A stretch of 64,000 bases of DNA, taken from positions 117,158-181,157 of the forward strand of contig NZ_BOOQ01000032.1 of NCBI RefSeq assembly GCF_016863315.1, read 5' to 3'. The position numbers and the translations under genes were made by a program. This document shows positions 1 to 7,809 of the stretch, one piece after another. This DNA comes from Planotetraspora silvatica (GTDB lineage Bacteria; Actinomycetota; Actinomycetes; Streptosporangiales; Streptosporangiaceae). Under the pieces are notes generated by a model. That model was not told the DNA's origin and searched no databases. It saw nothing but the letters and a program-made list of their open reading frames with translations. Each line of letters opens with the position of its first letter. The first letter of the stretch is position 1.

Positions 1-801
1 GATGATCGCCGTGATGATGAGGAACGGGATGCCGATGATGACCCCGTCGATGATCCTCGCGACCAGTCGCTGCCACCACTCGGCGAGCGGCGCCGGCGCA
101 CCCGGCGGAATCACCGCGGGAGCGCCGTACTGCTGGCCGTACCCCGGCTGACCGTAGCCGGGTTGTCCATAGGCGGGCTGGCCGTACCCGGGCTGACCGT
201 ACCCCTGCTGGCCGTAGGGCTGCTGACCGTAAGGCTGCTGGCCGTATCCGGGCTGACCTTGACCGTACTGCTGCGTCTGGCCGTAATCGGGCTGGCCATA
301 ACCCTGCTGACCGTAGCCCTGCTGGCCATAACCCTGCTGGTTGTAGCCCTGCTGCCCCTGGCCGTACGGCTGGGCCGGCTGCTGAGCGTAGGGGTTCGGA
401 GGTTGTTGGCCGTAGGGGTTGGGAGGCTGCTGGCCGTATCCGCCCTGCCCCGTCTGATCCTGAGGCTGCGCCGGCTGCCCGTACGGATGGCCGGGCTGCT
501 GAGGGTTGGCCCCCTGCTGCGCCTGCTGGCCGTACTGCTGCTGACCGTAGCCCTGCTGCCCATAACCCTGCTGACCGTACTGCTGCTGACCGTAACCCTG
601 CTGGCCGTAACCCTGCTGGCCTTGTGGAGTGCCGGGCTGCTGGCCGTACCCGTATCCCTGCTGCGGACCCGGCTGGCCGACGATCGTGGCGTCCGGGTCG
701 TAGCCCTGCTGGGACTGCTCGGTGTCCTGGCGGTCGCGTCCGCGGGCCGGAGGCGAACCATCCGGATCTTCCTGCGGGTACGGCGGCTGTCCAGTGCTCA
801 C
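1..801 (-). CDS. RDD family membrane protein with Q/G/Y-rich N-terminal region (3'-truncated by window edge)
   Basis: The frame opens with GTG at 801, preceded by GAGGTGA about 5 bases upstream, and runs off the left edge with 267 codons visible. After a short polar start, roughly residues 30-235 are tandem repeats built from GYGQQ, QQGYGQQ and NPYGQQP. Then comes [20 protein letters not shown] leading into a hydrophobic stretch, the start of the RDD fold (Arg, then Asp, in the first membrane helix). RDD proteins are small polytopic membrane proteins of largely unknown role, some linked to ion exchange. Disordered Q/G/P/Y-rich tails on RDD proteins are common in actinomycetes. The C-terminal helices are missing. 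Confidence 0.85.
   Translation of the reverse strand, partial: MSTGQPPYPQEDPDGSPPARGRDRQDTEQSQQGYDPDATIVGQPGPQQGYGYGQQPGTPQGQQGYGQQGYGQQQYGQQGYGQQGYGQQQYGQQAQQGANPQQPGHPYGQPAQPQDQTGQGGYGQQPPNPYGQQPPNPYAQQPAQPYGQGQQGYNQQGYGQQGYGQQGYGQPDYGQTQQYGQGQPGYGQQPYGQQPYGQQGYGQPGYGQPAYGQPGYGQPGYGQQYGAPAVIPPGAPAPLAEWWQRLVARIIDGVIIGIPFLIITAII
120..660. repeat. In-frame low-complexity tandem repeats (GYGQQ-encoding)
   Basis: Degenerate 9-15 bp units (read on the minus strand as CAGCAGGGTTACGGC and variants) encode the Gly/Tyr/Gln tract of the RDD protein. Such tracts are prone to copy-number slippage and assembly collapse. Confidence 0.85.
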
Positions 802-922
802 CGTGTCACCTCGTTTCGAGTGCGCGTGCGGCACATCGTCAGGCTCGCATGCTGATATCGCCTAACGTAGCGAGACGCATATCAACAGTCACTTTTGCGC
901 AACGTCAACAGCCCGGTCAAGA

Positions 923-1471
923 TCACCGGTCGAGATGGAGCAACATCCTGGTATTGCCGAGCGTGTTGGGCTTCACGTGCTCGAGATCAAGGAATTCGGC
1001 GACGCCCTCGTCGTAGGACGCGAGCAACTCCGCGTACACCTCAGGCGCCACCGGAGTGCCCTGGATGGGGACGAAGCCGTGGCGGCCGAAGAATTCGACC
1101 TCGAAGGTCAGGCAGAAGACCCGGCCCACTCCGAGATCACGCGCGGTCTCGATGAGGGCCCCGACGATGCGGTGGCCGACGCCCTTGCCCCGCGCGGCCG
1201 GATCGACGGCGACGGTGCGGATCTCGGCCAGGTCCTCCCAGAGAACATGGAGAGCGCCGCAGCCGACGACCGTTCCCCCCGCTTCGGCGACCCAGAACTC
1301 CTGCACGTCCTCATAGAGCGTGACCGTGCTCTTCTCCAGGAGCCGGGGACCCACTCCGGAGTACTCGTCGACGAGGCGGCGGACGACGCGTACGTCCGAC
1401 GTCGTGGCCCTGCGCACGGTGACCGCCGGGGGCCTGGACTCGGCAGACGTCTGCTCCGCGACCTGCTCCAT
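923..1471 (-). CDS. argA: GNAT amino-acid N-acetyltransferase (ArgA-type, short actinobacterial form)
   Basis: 182 residues, starting at ATG 1471. It has a single GNAT domain: a strand beginning VTVRRATTSDVRVVRRL, the acetyl-CoA loop RTVAVDPAARGKGVGHRIV (Q/RxxGxG/A pattern around residue 90-105), and a C-terminal FFGRHGFVPI signature. This resembles the short actinobacterial enzyme that acetylates glutamate or glutamine for arginine synthesis and lacks the kinase-like domain of E. coli ArgA. Acetyl-CoA binding is clear from sequence; the amino-acid substrate is inferred from family resemblance. It is a lone gene divergent from the riboswitch-controlled NlpC gene. Confidence 0.75.
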   Translation of the reverse strand: MEQVAEQTSAESRPPAVTVRRATTSDVRVVRRLVDEYSGVGPRLLEKSTVTLYEDVQEFWVAEAGGTVVGCGALHVLWEDLAEIRTVAVDPAARGKGVGHRIVGALIETARDLGVGRVFCLTFEVEFFGRHGFVPIQGTPVAPEVYAELLASYDEGVAEFLDLEHVKPNTLGNTRMLLHLDR

Positions 1472-1786
1472 GGTCCGTCAGCGTAGTCGGCGCCGCCGGC
1501 GAACCGGTTCCACGGCACCGCTGAGGCGAGGAATCCAATAACGGTCAGACCCAAAATGGGGCGTCGAATTCACGTCAGGGGCGGTGTACCGACCGGCCCG
1601 ACCGATCCCACTGGTCACTCTGCCCCCATCCTCTCAGGTTTTGTCCAGGGTCGGACCTGCGCCGACCCTCCCGCAAAACGCTCCAAAAGGGCTAAACCGC
1701 AGCTAGACAGGGGTGCGGGCCCTTATTCACCGTGACCTTGCCGTGATCGTTTGGTTGTGAAACCTCAACGGAATTTCGAGTTCTGG
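1472..1786. other. Intergenic region with an isolated hairpin
   Basis: No gene seen. An 8-bp perfect hairpin, AGGGTCGG (1647-1654) paired with CCGACCCT (1662-1669), sits between the divergent starts of the acetyltransferase and the NlpC gene. It is therefore not an obvious terminator for either; an operator or a terminator of an unseen transcript is possible. Confidence 0.5.
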
Positions 1787-1815
1787 TTGAGCTAGAACCC
1801 CGGATGCACTAGTGT
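1787..1815 (+). promoter_or_regulatory. Sigma-70 type promoter for the c-di-AMP riboswitch/NlpC transcript
   Basis: TTGAGC (1787-1792), a 17-bp spacer and TAGTGT (1810-1815) fit the actinobacterial vegetative consensus. Transcription would start near 1822, just ahead of the riboswitch. Confidence 0.65.
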
Positions 1816-1842
1816 CCAGCGACATTACCGGTCATCGTGGCC

Positions 1843-2008
1843 CCACACGGCGACCGGGCCGCCGAGTCTTCCGAGCACTCACGTGCGACGTGGAGCCGGG
1901 GACCCAACTGTGCGGATCTGGACGTTCTAGATCAACAAGGGGTGAATCCGAAAGGTAGGGCTACTCCGGCCCGAACCCGTCAGCTAACCCGGTAGGCGGC
2001 AAGGAGTG
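1843..2008 (+). promoter_or_regulatory. Cyclic di-AMP riboswitch (ydaO/yuaA class)
   Basis: Contains the conserved blocks of the ydaO class in order: GCCGAGTC, GAGCCGGGGACCCA, GGGGTGAATCCG, TAGGG and CCGAACCCGTCAGCTAACC followed by GGTAGGC. In actinobacteria this class usually controls cell-wall hydrolase genes, and the next gene is an NlpC/P60 protein. Ligand binding normally turns expression off. The boundaries are estimated from the conserved blocks. Confidence 0.92.
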
Positions 2009-2010
2009 CC

Positions 2011-2060
2011 GTACGGAACCGTGTGACCATCTGCGCATCACACGGCGACCCCGTCCGTAC
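2011..2060 (+). promoter_or_regulatory. Two-part hairpin between riboswitch and RBS (candidate expression platform)
   Basis: An inner stem CCGTGTGA (2019-2026)/TCACACGG (2038-2045) is nested in an outer stem GTACGG (2011-2016)/CCGTAC (2055-2060). It lies directly before the GGAGAGGAG ribosome-binding site. There is no U-tract, so it is either an actinobacterial tail-less terminator or a translation-blocking structure. Confidence 0.5.
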
Positions 2061-2085
2061 GACACGACACTGGAGAGGAGTCTTG

Positions 2086-3135
2086 TTGCGCGTGCGTCGA
2101 GAACGGGCAGCCGGTAGACATGCCCAAGGCCGGCAGCCTGTGGCCGGCGGAGCCCTGTCCGGCTCCATTCGGAGATTCGCCTTAGTCGGCGTTGCGATAA
2201 CCATGATCACGGTCGGCGTTCCCATGGTGGCCGCCACCGCTGAGCCCAAGCCCACCACCAAGCAACTCGCCGCCGAGGTCGAGAAGCTCTACAGCGACAT
2301 CGAGACCCTCTCCGAGCAGTACAACGGCGAGCGCGTCCGTCTCAGCGCCGCCCAGCGGTCGGCCGATGTCGCCAAGAAGACCCTCGCCAAGAGCGAGTCC
2401 GAGCTCGCCGAGCGCCGCCAGAAGGCCGCCTACCTCGCGCAGAACTCGTACATGAACGGCGGCTTCGGATCCACGCCCTTCGCCCTGATGGGCGGCGTCG
2501 ATCCCGAGACCTACCTCGACCAGGCCTCCACCACCTACGCCCTGGAGATGCAGCAGGGCCAGGAGGTCACCGAGGTCGCCAACGCGATGCAGGCGGCCGA
2601 GAGGGCGAAGGCCGGCGCCGCCGCGCGTGCGGCCGAGGTGAAGAAGCTGCTCTCCAGCCTCGACTCCCAGCGCAAGAAGATCACCAAGCTGGTCAAGAAG
2701 TCCGAGAGCAAGCTCTACAGCACGGTCGGCGCCAGCGTCAGCGGCGGCGCGGCCAAGCGTGTGTCCTTCCCCGTCGTCGGCAACGGCAAGGCCGCCCAGG
2801 CGGCCCGGTGGGCGCTGACACAGCAGATGAAGCCGTACGTCTGGGGAGCCGCGGGGCCGAGTTCCTACGACTGCTCAGGCCTGATGATGGCGGCCTATCA
2901 CACGGTCGGGATCAGCCTTCCCCACTACACCGGCAACCAGTGGACCTCGGGCACGCACGTCTCCACCAAGGACATGCGCCCCGGTGACCTCATCTTCTTC
3001 TACTCGGACCTGCACCACGTCGGCATGTACCTCGGGGGCGGCTTCATGATCCACGCTCCCCACACGGGCGACGTGGTGCGTGTGGCGCCTCTGGCCGGGC
3101 GGCCGATCGCGGGAGTCGTACGAATCGCGGACTGA
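2086..3135 (+). CDS. Secreted NlpC/P60 peptidoglycan endopeptidase
   Basis: About 349 residues. GGAGAGGAG at 2072-2080 precedes TTG 2086 by 5 bases; GTG 2092 is an alternative, and any longer start would run into the leader hairpin. A signal peptide (SIRRFALVGVAITMITVG) is followed by a long coiled coil (about residues 55-215) and a C-terminal NlpC/P60 domain. The likely catalytic Cys is in YDCSGL (near residue 263), with the His in HHVGMYL and a third polar residue in HAPHTGD. It resembles RipA/RpcA-type D-Glu-meso-DAP endopeptidases that split stem peptides outside the cell. The coiled coil may keep the enzyme localised or inhibited. The c-di-AMP riboswitch ties it to envelope-stress signalling. 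Confidence 0.88.
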   Translation: MRVRRERAAGRHAQGRQPVAGGALSGSIRRFALVGVAITMITVGVPMVAATAEPKPTTKQLAAEVEKLYSDIETLSEQYNGERVRLSAAQRSADVAKKTLAKSESELAERRQKAAYLAQNSYMNGGFGSTPFALMGGVDPETYLDQASTTYALEMQQGQEVTEVANAMQAAERAKAGAAARAAEVKKLLSSLDSQRKKITKLVKKSESKLYSTVGASVSGGAAKRVSFPVVGNGKAAQAARWALTQQMKPYVWGAAGPSSYDCSGLMMAAYHTVGISLPHYTGNQWTSGTHVSTKDMRPGDLIFFYSDLHHVGMYLGGGFMIHAPHTGDVVRVAPLAGRPIAGVVRIAD

Positions 3136-3163
3136 GCCCCTGGTGAGGCGGTCCCCATCATGA

Positions 3164-3193
3164 CGCCGCAGGTCCGAGCCCGGGCCTGCGGCG
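3164..3193 (+). terminator. Hairpin terminator after the NlpC gene
   Basis: CGCCGCAGG (3164-3172) pairs with CCTGCGGCG (3185-3193), 9 bp perfect, 28 bases after the stop codon and just before the convergent LuxR-type gene. There is no strong U-tract, as is usual in actinobacteria. Confidence 0.7.
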
Positions 3194-3214
3194 AAATGTT
3201 GTGTTGAGGCGGCG

Positions 3215-3475
3215 CTAGATGAGTCTGCGCCGCGCTGCCCAGGCGACCGCCTCGATGGCGGTCGCCACACCGATCTGATCGCAGATGTGGCGTAGCCGCC
3301 GGCGGACCGTGCGGCCGCTCACATCCAGGCTCCGGCCCACGCGATCTGCGGTGACCCCTTTGGCGAGCTCCGCGAGGAGCAATAGATCCTCATCGTTCAG
3401 ACCGGCGCGCTCGACATCCATAGCGAGGTCCACTGCGAGATCCTCGCCTCTCGTGACGACGTCAGGAAGCCCCAT
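3215..3475 (-). CDS. Small LuxR-type helix-turn-helix regulator
   Basis: About 86 residues from ATG 3475, which has GGGAGGG 7 bases upstream; GTG 3493 would add six residues. The C-terminal half is a GerE/LuxR DNA-binding fold: LNDEDLLLLAELAKGVTADR, then VGRSLDVSGRTVRRRLRHIC and a closing IGVATAIEAVAWAARRRLI. No receiver or sensor domain is present, so it is a stand-alone HTH protein. Its targets are unknown. It is convergent with the NlpC gene and downstream of the lysS terminator. Confidence 0.75.
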   Translation of the reverse strand: MGLPDVVTRGEDLAVDLAMDVERAGLNDEDLLLLAELAKGVTADRVGRSLDVSGRTVRRRLRHICDQIGVATAIEAVAWAARRRLI

Positions 3476-3493
3476 CGTCCCGCCCTCCCCCAC

Positions 3494-3784
3494 GACGATG
3501 ATTGGGTCGGCCCACCCTCAGGGAAGGTAAACGCCGTCCGACAAGGTCGTCAAGGTACGGCCTTGTGCAGAACGGCGCTCGGATGAGCGCGCCGCCACGG
3601 CAGCAACACCGTTCCCAGCAGTGTGAGATTCCGGATGCTTGCGGGCTTTACGGACACTTCCCGCGGACTGGAGCTCCTGAGATCCGACAGCCCGCTTCCG
3701 AGCGATCGGGTCCACCCGAATCGCTCGGATTCCGCGACTTTCGCGCGTACCGGGGATGCCCGGCCGAGCCGGCTCCGAGAGGGC
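3494..3784. other. Intergenic region between the LuxR-type gene and lysS
   Basis: No coding sequence supported. Its only clear element is the lysS-proximal hairpin, listed separately. Confidence 0.6.
3698..3728 (-). terminator. Terminator hairpin downstream of lysS
   Basis: CCGAGCGAT-CGGGT (3698-3711) pairs with ACCCG-A-ATCGCTCGG (3714-3728), a 14-bp stem with one bulge and a 2-base loop. It lies about 55 bases past the lysS stop on the minus strand and closes the nadBC-coaX-lysK-lysS run. Confidence 0.75.
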
Positions 3785-5269
3785 TCAGCCGTGCGGCCTG
3801 ACGAGCGGGAACAGGATCGTCTCACGGATGTTCTTGCCGGTGAAGGCCATGATCATCCGGTCGATACCGACGCCCAGGCCGCCGGTGGGCGGCATGGCGT
3901 ACTCCAGGGCCTCCAGGAAGTCCTCGTCGAGCCGCATCGCCTCCGGGTCGCCGCCGGCGGCCAGGAGCGACTGTTCGACCAGGCGGCGGCGCTGCTCGAT
4001 CGGATCGACCAGCTCGGAGTAGGCCGTGCCGAGCTCGGTGCCGAAGCCGATGAGGTCCCACTTCTCGGTCAGCAGCGGGTTGTCCCGGTGCTGACGGGTG
4101 AGGGGGGAGGTCTCCAGCGGGTAGTCCATGACGAACGTCGGCTGGATCAGCGTGTGCTCGACCAGTGCCTCGAAGATCTCCTGAACGACCTTGCCCTGGC
4201 CCCACGCGGGCTCCCAATGCACCCCCGCCTTGTCCGCAAATTTCCGGACTTGATCGAGTGGAAGCTCGGGAGTGACCACCTCACCGAGGGCCGCCGAGAC
4301 CGCGTCGTACAGCGTGACGCGGGGCCATTCCCGCATGCCGAGATCGATCTGTCTTCCCTCGTGCACCACGACGGAGGTGCCGAGTGCCGCCACCACCGCC
4401 CGCTGGTACATGCGCTGGGTCAGGTCGGCCATGTCGTTGTAATCGAGATAGGTCCCGTACGCCTCGAGCATGGTGAACTCGGGGTTGTGCGTGGCGTCCG
4501 CGCCCTCGTTGCGGAAGTTCCGGTTGATCTCGAAGACCTTCTCGATGCCGCCCACGACCAGCCGCTTGAGGTAGAGCTCGATCGCGATGCGAAGGTAGAG
4601 CTCCATGTCGTAGGCGTTGATGTGGGTCGTGAACGGCCGGGCCGCCGCACCCCCGTGGATCGGCTGCAACATCGGGGTCTCGACCTCGAGATACCCCTCC
4701 TCGTGCCAGAAGTCGCGCACCGCCCTGACCGAGGCGCTGCGCAGGTACGCCATCCGCCTGGCCTCGTCGTTGACGATCAGATCGACGTAGCGGTGCCGTA
4801 CGCGCGCCTCCGGGTCACTGAGGCCCGCATGCTTCTCCGGCAGCGGCCGCAGGCACTTGGAGGTGATCTGCCAGCTCTCCGCCATCACGGAGAGCTCGCC
4901 GCGCCGGGAGGTGACGACCTCGCCCTCGATACCGACGTGATCTCCGAGATCGACGTCGCGCTTCCAGGCGGCGAGCGACTCCTCACCCACCCGGTCGAGC
5001 GACACCATGACCTGGAGATCGCCTGAGCCGTCCCGGATCGTGGCGAAGCAGAGCTTCCCCCCGACGCGCGACAACATGACCCTGCCTGTGACGCCGACCC
5101 GGTCGCCCGTCGCCGCTCCTGCCCCCAGATCGGCGTATTTCTCCCGGACCTCGGCGATGGTCGTGGTCCGTGGGAAGGTCACCGGGTAGGGGTCGATGCC
5201 CTGGGCGCGCAGTCGGTCCAGCTTGTCCCGGCGCACCCGCATCTGCTCAGGAAGGTCATGCATGGTCAC
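3785..5269 (-). CDS. lysS: Lysyl-tRNA synthetase, class II
   Basis: 494 residues, normal length for the family. An N-terminal OB-fold anticodon-binding domain (VGVTGRVMLSRVGGKLCFAT, about residues 58-145) precedes a class II catalytic core with motif 2 FEINRNFRNEGAD and motif 3 GLGVGIDRMIM near the C-terminus. It charges tRNA-Lys with lysine. GTG 5269 and ATG 5263 are both possible starts. The gene follows the class I LysRS gene by only 14 bases in the same direction, so the genome carries two unrelated enzymes for the same aminoacylation side by side. Confidence 0.95.
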   Translation of the reverse strand: MTMHDLPEQMRVRRDKLDRLRAQGIDPYPVTFPRTTTIAEVREKYADLGAGAATGDRVGVTGRVMLSRVGGKLCFATIRDGSGDLQVMVSLDRVGEESLAAWKRDVDLGDHVGIEGEVVTSRRGELSVMAESWQITSKCLRPLPEKHAGLSDPEARVRHRYVDLIVNDEARRMAYLRSASVRAVRDFWHEEGYLEVETPMLQPIHGGAAARPFTTHINAYDMELYLRIAIELYLKRLVVGGIEKVFEINRNFRNEGADATHNPEFTMLEAYGTYLDYNDMADLTQRMYQRAVVAALGTSVVVHEGRQIDLGMREWPRVTLYDAVSAALGEVVTPELPLDQVRKFADKAGVHWEPAWGQGKVVQEIFEALVEHTLIQPTFVMDYPLETSPLTRQHRDNPLLTEKWDLIGFGTELGTAYSELVDPIEQRRRLVEQSLLAAGGDPEAMRLDEDFLEALEYAMPPTGGLGVGIDRMIMAFTGKNIRETILFPLVRPHG

Positions 5270-5283
5270 ACAGCGTACGGGCC

Positions 5284-6963
5284 CTACGAAGCGATCAAGC
5301 TACGCACCCGATCACGACCCACGGTGAGCAGCAGCGTGGGCAGCCGCGGCCCGGTCTCCCGGCCCACCAGCAGCCGGTAGAGCAGCGCGAAGAACGCCCG
5401 CTGAGCGGCCTTCAGCTCGGGCGTCGCCGCCTTGGCGCTCAGGTCGAGCCCGGCCAGGATCTTCGGCACGCCGTACACGAGGGCGGTCAGGCCGTCGAGC
5501 GACCAGTGCTCGTCGAGACCGTCCGCCAGCAGCTTGAGCGACTCCCGCTCGGTGTCACCCAGGGTGGTGAGCAGTGCGGTGTCTGGCTCCTCGCGGACCT
5601 GGGTGCGCTCCTCGGCGGGGACGTAGGTCGCCACCCAGTGCTGGGCGCGGTCGAGCCTCGGCCGCAGTTCGTCCAGCCCGGCGATCTCGTGGTCGAACTC
5701 GCGGAGGATCCGCAACGTCTGCTCCCCGTCGCCGCCGGTGATGTCGGCCACCGAGGCGAGCGTCCGGTACGGCAACCGCCGAGGGGTCTCGCCCAGGGTC
5801 GCCGACGCGGTGGTCGCCGCGCGGCGATGGGCCGCCTGGTCGGCCGGGAGCGCGGAGCCGTCCGCGATCTTCCTGGACAACGTGTCCCACTCGTCGTACA
5901 TCCGCTGGATCTCCTGGTCGAAGGAGACCTTGAACGACTGGTTGGGCCTGCGGCGCGCGTACAGCCAGCGCAGCAGAGCGGGTTCCATGATCGAAAGGGC
6001 GTCGGCCGGGGTCGGCACGCCTCCCTTGGAGCTGCTCATCTTGGCCATGCCGCTGATTCCGACGAAGGCGTACATCGGGCCGATCGGCTGATCGGCGCCG
6101 AAGATCGCCCTGACGATCTGACCGCCGACGACGAAGGACGACCCGGGCGAGGTGTGGTCGACGCCGGACGGCTCGAACACCACGCCCTCGTAGGCCCAGC
6201 GCATCGGCCAGTCGACCTTCCACACCAGCTTGCCCCGGGTGTGCTCGGCGAGCATCACGGTCTCGGCGTGGCCGCACGCGCAGGTGTACGCCAGGGCCGT
6301 CGTCTCATCGTCGTAGGACGTCACCGTGGTCAGGTCACGGTCACAGACCGAGCAGTAGGGCTTGTAGGGGTAGTAGCCGCTCGCGCCGGAGCCGTCGTCC
6401 TCCCCCGCCGCCCCCGAACCCTCGAGCGCGGCCGCCTCGTCGTCGTCCGCGACCTTGGCCTTCGCCTTGGTGCGGTACTGGCCGAGGATGGCGTCGATCC
6501 GCCGCCGCTCGCGCATGGCGAGCAGGACCTGCTCCCGGTACGCCCCCGAGGTGTACATCTCGGTCTGGCTGATGCCGCGGAACTCGACGCCCATCTCGGC
6601 GAGGGCGGCGGCCATCGGCGCCTTGAAATGCTCGGCCCAGTTCGGGTACGGGCTGCCGGGCGGGGCCGGCACCGAGGTCAGCGGCTTGCCGATGTGCTCG
6701 CCCCACGAGGGGTCGATGCCGGCGGGCACCTTGCGGAACCTGTCGAAGTCGTCCCACGACAGGATGTGCACGCATTCGTGCCCACGCCGCCTGATCTCGT
6801 CGGCGACCAGGTGCGGGGTCATGACCTCACGCAGGTTGCCCAAGTGGATCGGCCCCGAGGGGCTGAGGCCGGACGCGCAGACGATGGGTTTGCCCGGCGC
6901 GCGCCGTTCGGCCTCGGCGATGACCTCATCGGCGAAACGCGCCACCCAGTCGGCGTCCATCAC
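5284..6963 (-). CDS. lysK: Lysyl-tRNA synthetase, class I (archaeal type)
   Basis: About 559 residues (ATG 6960 or GTG 6963, with GAGAGGA upstream). The Rossmann core has the HIGH-type signature SGPIHLGNLREV near residue 36 and the KMSKS-type signature AKMSSSKGG near residue 305. The insert between them carries Cys pairs (YCSVCD and YTCACGHAE) of a zinc-binding region. This is the class I LysRS known from archaea, spirochaetes and many actinobacteria. It appears intact, with no missing catalytic motif. It lies between coaX and the class II lysS and is probably cotranscribed with both. Confidence 0.93.
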   Translation of the reverse strand: MMDADWVARFADEVIAEAERRAPGKPIVCASGLSPSGPIHLGNLREVMTPHLVADEIRRRGHECVHILSWDDFDRFRKVPAGIDPSWGEHIGKPLTSVPAPPGSPYPNWAEHFKAPMAAALAEMGVEFRGISQTEMYTSGAYREQVLLAMRERRRIDAILGQYRTKAKAKVADDDEAAALEGSGAAGEDDGSGASGYYPYKPYCSVCDRDLTTVTSYDDETTALAYTCACGHAETVMLAEHTRGKLVWKVDWPMRWAYEGVVFEPSGVDHTSPGSSFVVGGQIVRAIFGADQPIGPMYAFVGISGMAKMSSSKGGVPTPADALSIMEPALLRWLYARRRPNQSFKVSFDQEIQRMYDEWDTLSRKIADGSALPADQAAHRRAATTASATLGETPRRLPYRTLASVADITGGDGEQTLRILREFDHEIAGLDELRPRLDRAQHWVATYVPAEERTQVREEPDTALLTTLGDTERESLKLLADGLDEHWSLDGLTALVYGVPKILAGLDLSAKAATPELKAAQRAFFALLYRLLVGRETGPRLPTLLLTVGRDRVRSLIAS

Positions 6964-7019
6964 GGCAGTCCTCTCTCAGGGAATCCTGCCTTCTATGGTC
7001 CCGCACGCCGGGGAGTGCT

Positions 7020-7802
7020 TCAGGCGGTGTTCCGCGTGTAGACCAGGCGCAGGCCGATCAGGGTGAGCCAGGGCTCGTGGACGTCGATCGTCCTGGCCTC
7101 GCTCACCACGAGGGGAGCGCCCGAGCCGGTGGCCACCACGGTGACGTCGTCGGGGTCGTCGGACAACTCCGCCGTCATGCGCTCGACGATGCCGTCGACC
7201 AGCCCCGCGAAGCCGTAGACGATGCCCGACTGGAGGGCCTCCACCGTGTTCTTCGCGATCACCGAGCGCGGGCGGATCAGCTCGACCTTGTGCAGTTGCG
7301 CACCAGCCGTGGCCAGGGCGTCCACCGAGATCTCCAGGCCTGGAGCCGTCACCGCCCCGATGTACTCCCCGCGGGCGGAGACGGCGTCGAACGAGGTCGC
7401 CGTGCCGAAGTCCACGATCACGCACGGCCCGCCGTACAGGGTGGCGGCGGCGAGGGCGTTGACGATGCGGTCGCTGCCGACCTCCTTGGGGTTGTCCATC
7501 CGGACGGGGACGCCCGTCCGGACGCCCGGCTCGACCACGACAGCCGTCACGTCGCCGTAGTAGCGGCGGGACATCTCGCGCATCTCGTTCAGGACCGAGG
7601 GGACGGTCGAGCAGATCGCGATGCCGCTGATGTCCGCGTCCTTGAGGATCGGCGACTGGCCGAGCAAACCCTGCAGCACGACGGCGATCTCGTCGGCGGT
7701 GCGGCGGGGGTCGGTGGCGATCCGCCAGTGCTCGATGACCTCTTCACCCTCGAACAGGCCAAGCACCGTATGGGTGTTGCTGACATCGATGGTGAGCAGC
7801 AT
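7020..7802 (-). CDS. coaX: Type III pantothenate kinase
   Basis: 260 residues from ATG 7802; a longer in-frame start at 7835 would overlap the nadBC stop. The ASKHA-fold phosphate-binding motif LTIDVSNTHTVLGLF is at the N-terminus, and IVDFGTATSFDAV supplies the second phosphate loop. G-E-Y-I-G-A-V-T-A-P-G-L resembles the family's core around residue 125. The enzyme phosphorylates pantothenate, the first step of coenzyme A synthesis, and pairs functionally with panC nearby. It starts 7 bases after the nadBC stop, implying one transcript. Confidence 0.93.
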   Translation of the reverse strand: MLLTIDVSNTHTVLGLFEGEEVIEHWRIATDPRRTADEIAVVLQGLLGQSPILKDADISGIAICSTVPSVLNEMREMSRRYYGDVTAVVVEPGVRTGVPVRMDNPKEVGSDRIVNALAAATLYGGPCVIVDFGTATSFDAVSARGEYIGAVTAPGLEISVDALATAGAQLHKVELIRPRSVIAKNTVEALQSGIVYGFAGLVDGIVERMTAELSDDPDDVTVVATGSGAPLVVSEARTIDVHEPWLTLIGLRLVYTRNTA

Positions 7803-7809
7803 TCCCCGA

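Noticed and set aside
163..855. Plus-strand open frame rich in Leu/Val over the repeat tract
   Set aside because: It is the antisense reading of the Q/G/Y repeats of the RDD gene; it has no independent ribosome-binding site or domain.
3623..7041. Long plus-strand open frames opposite lysS and lysK
   Set aside because: Composition is that of antisense shadows, with no recognised motif, and both opposite genes are well supported.
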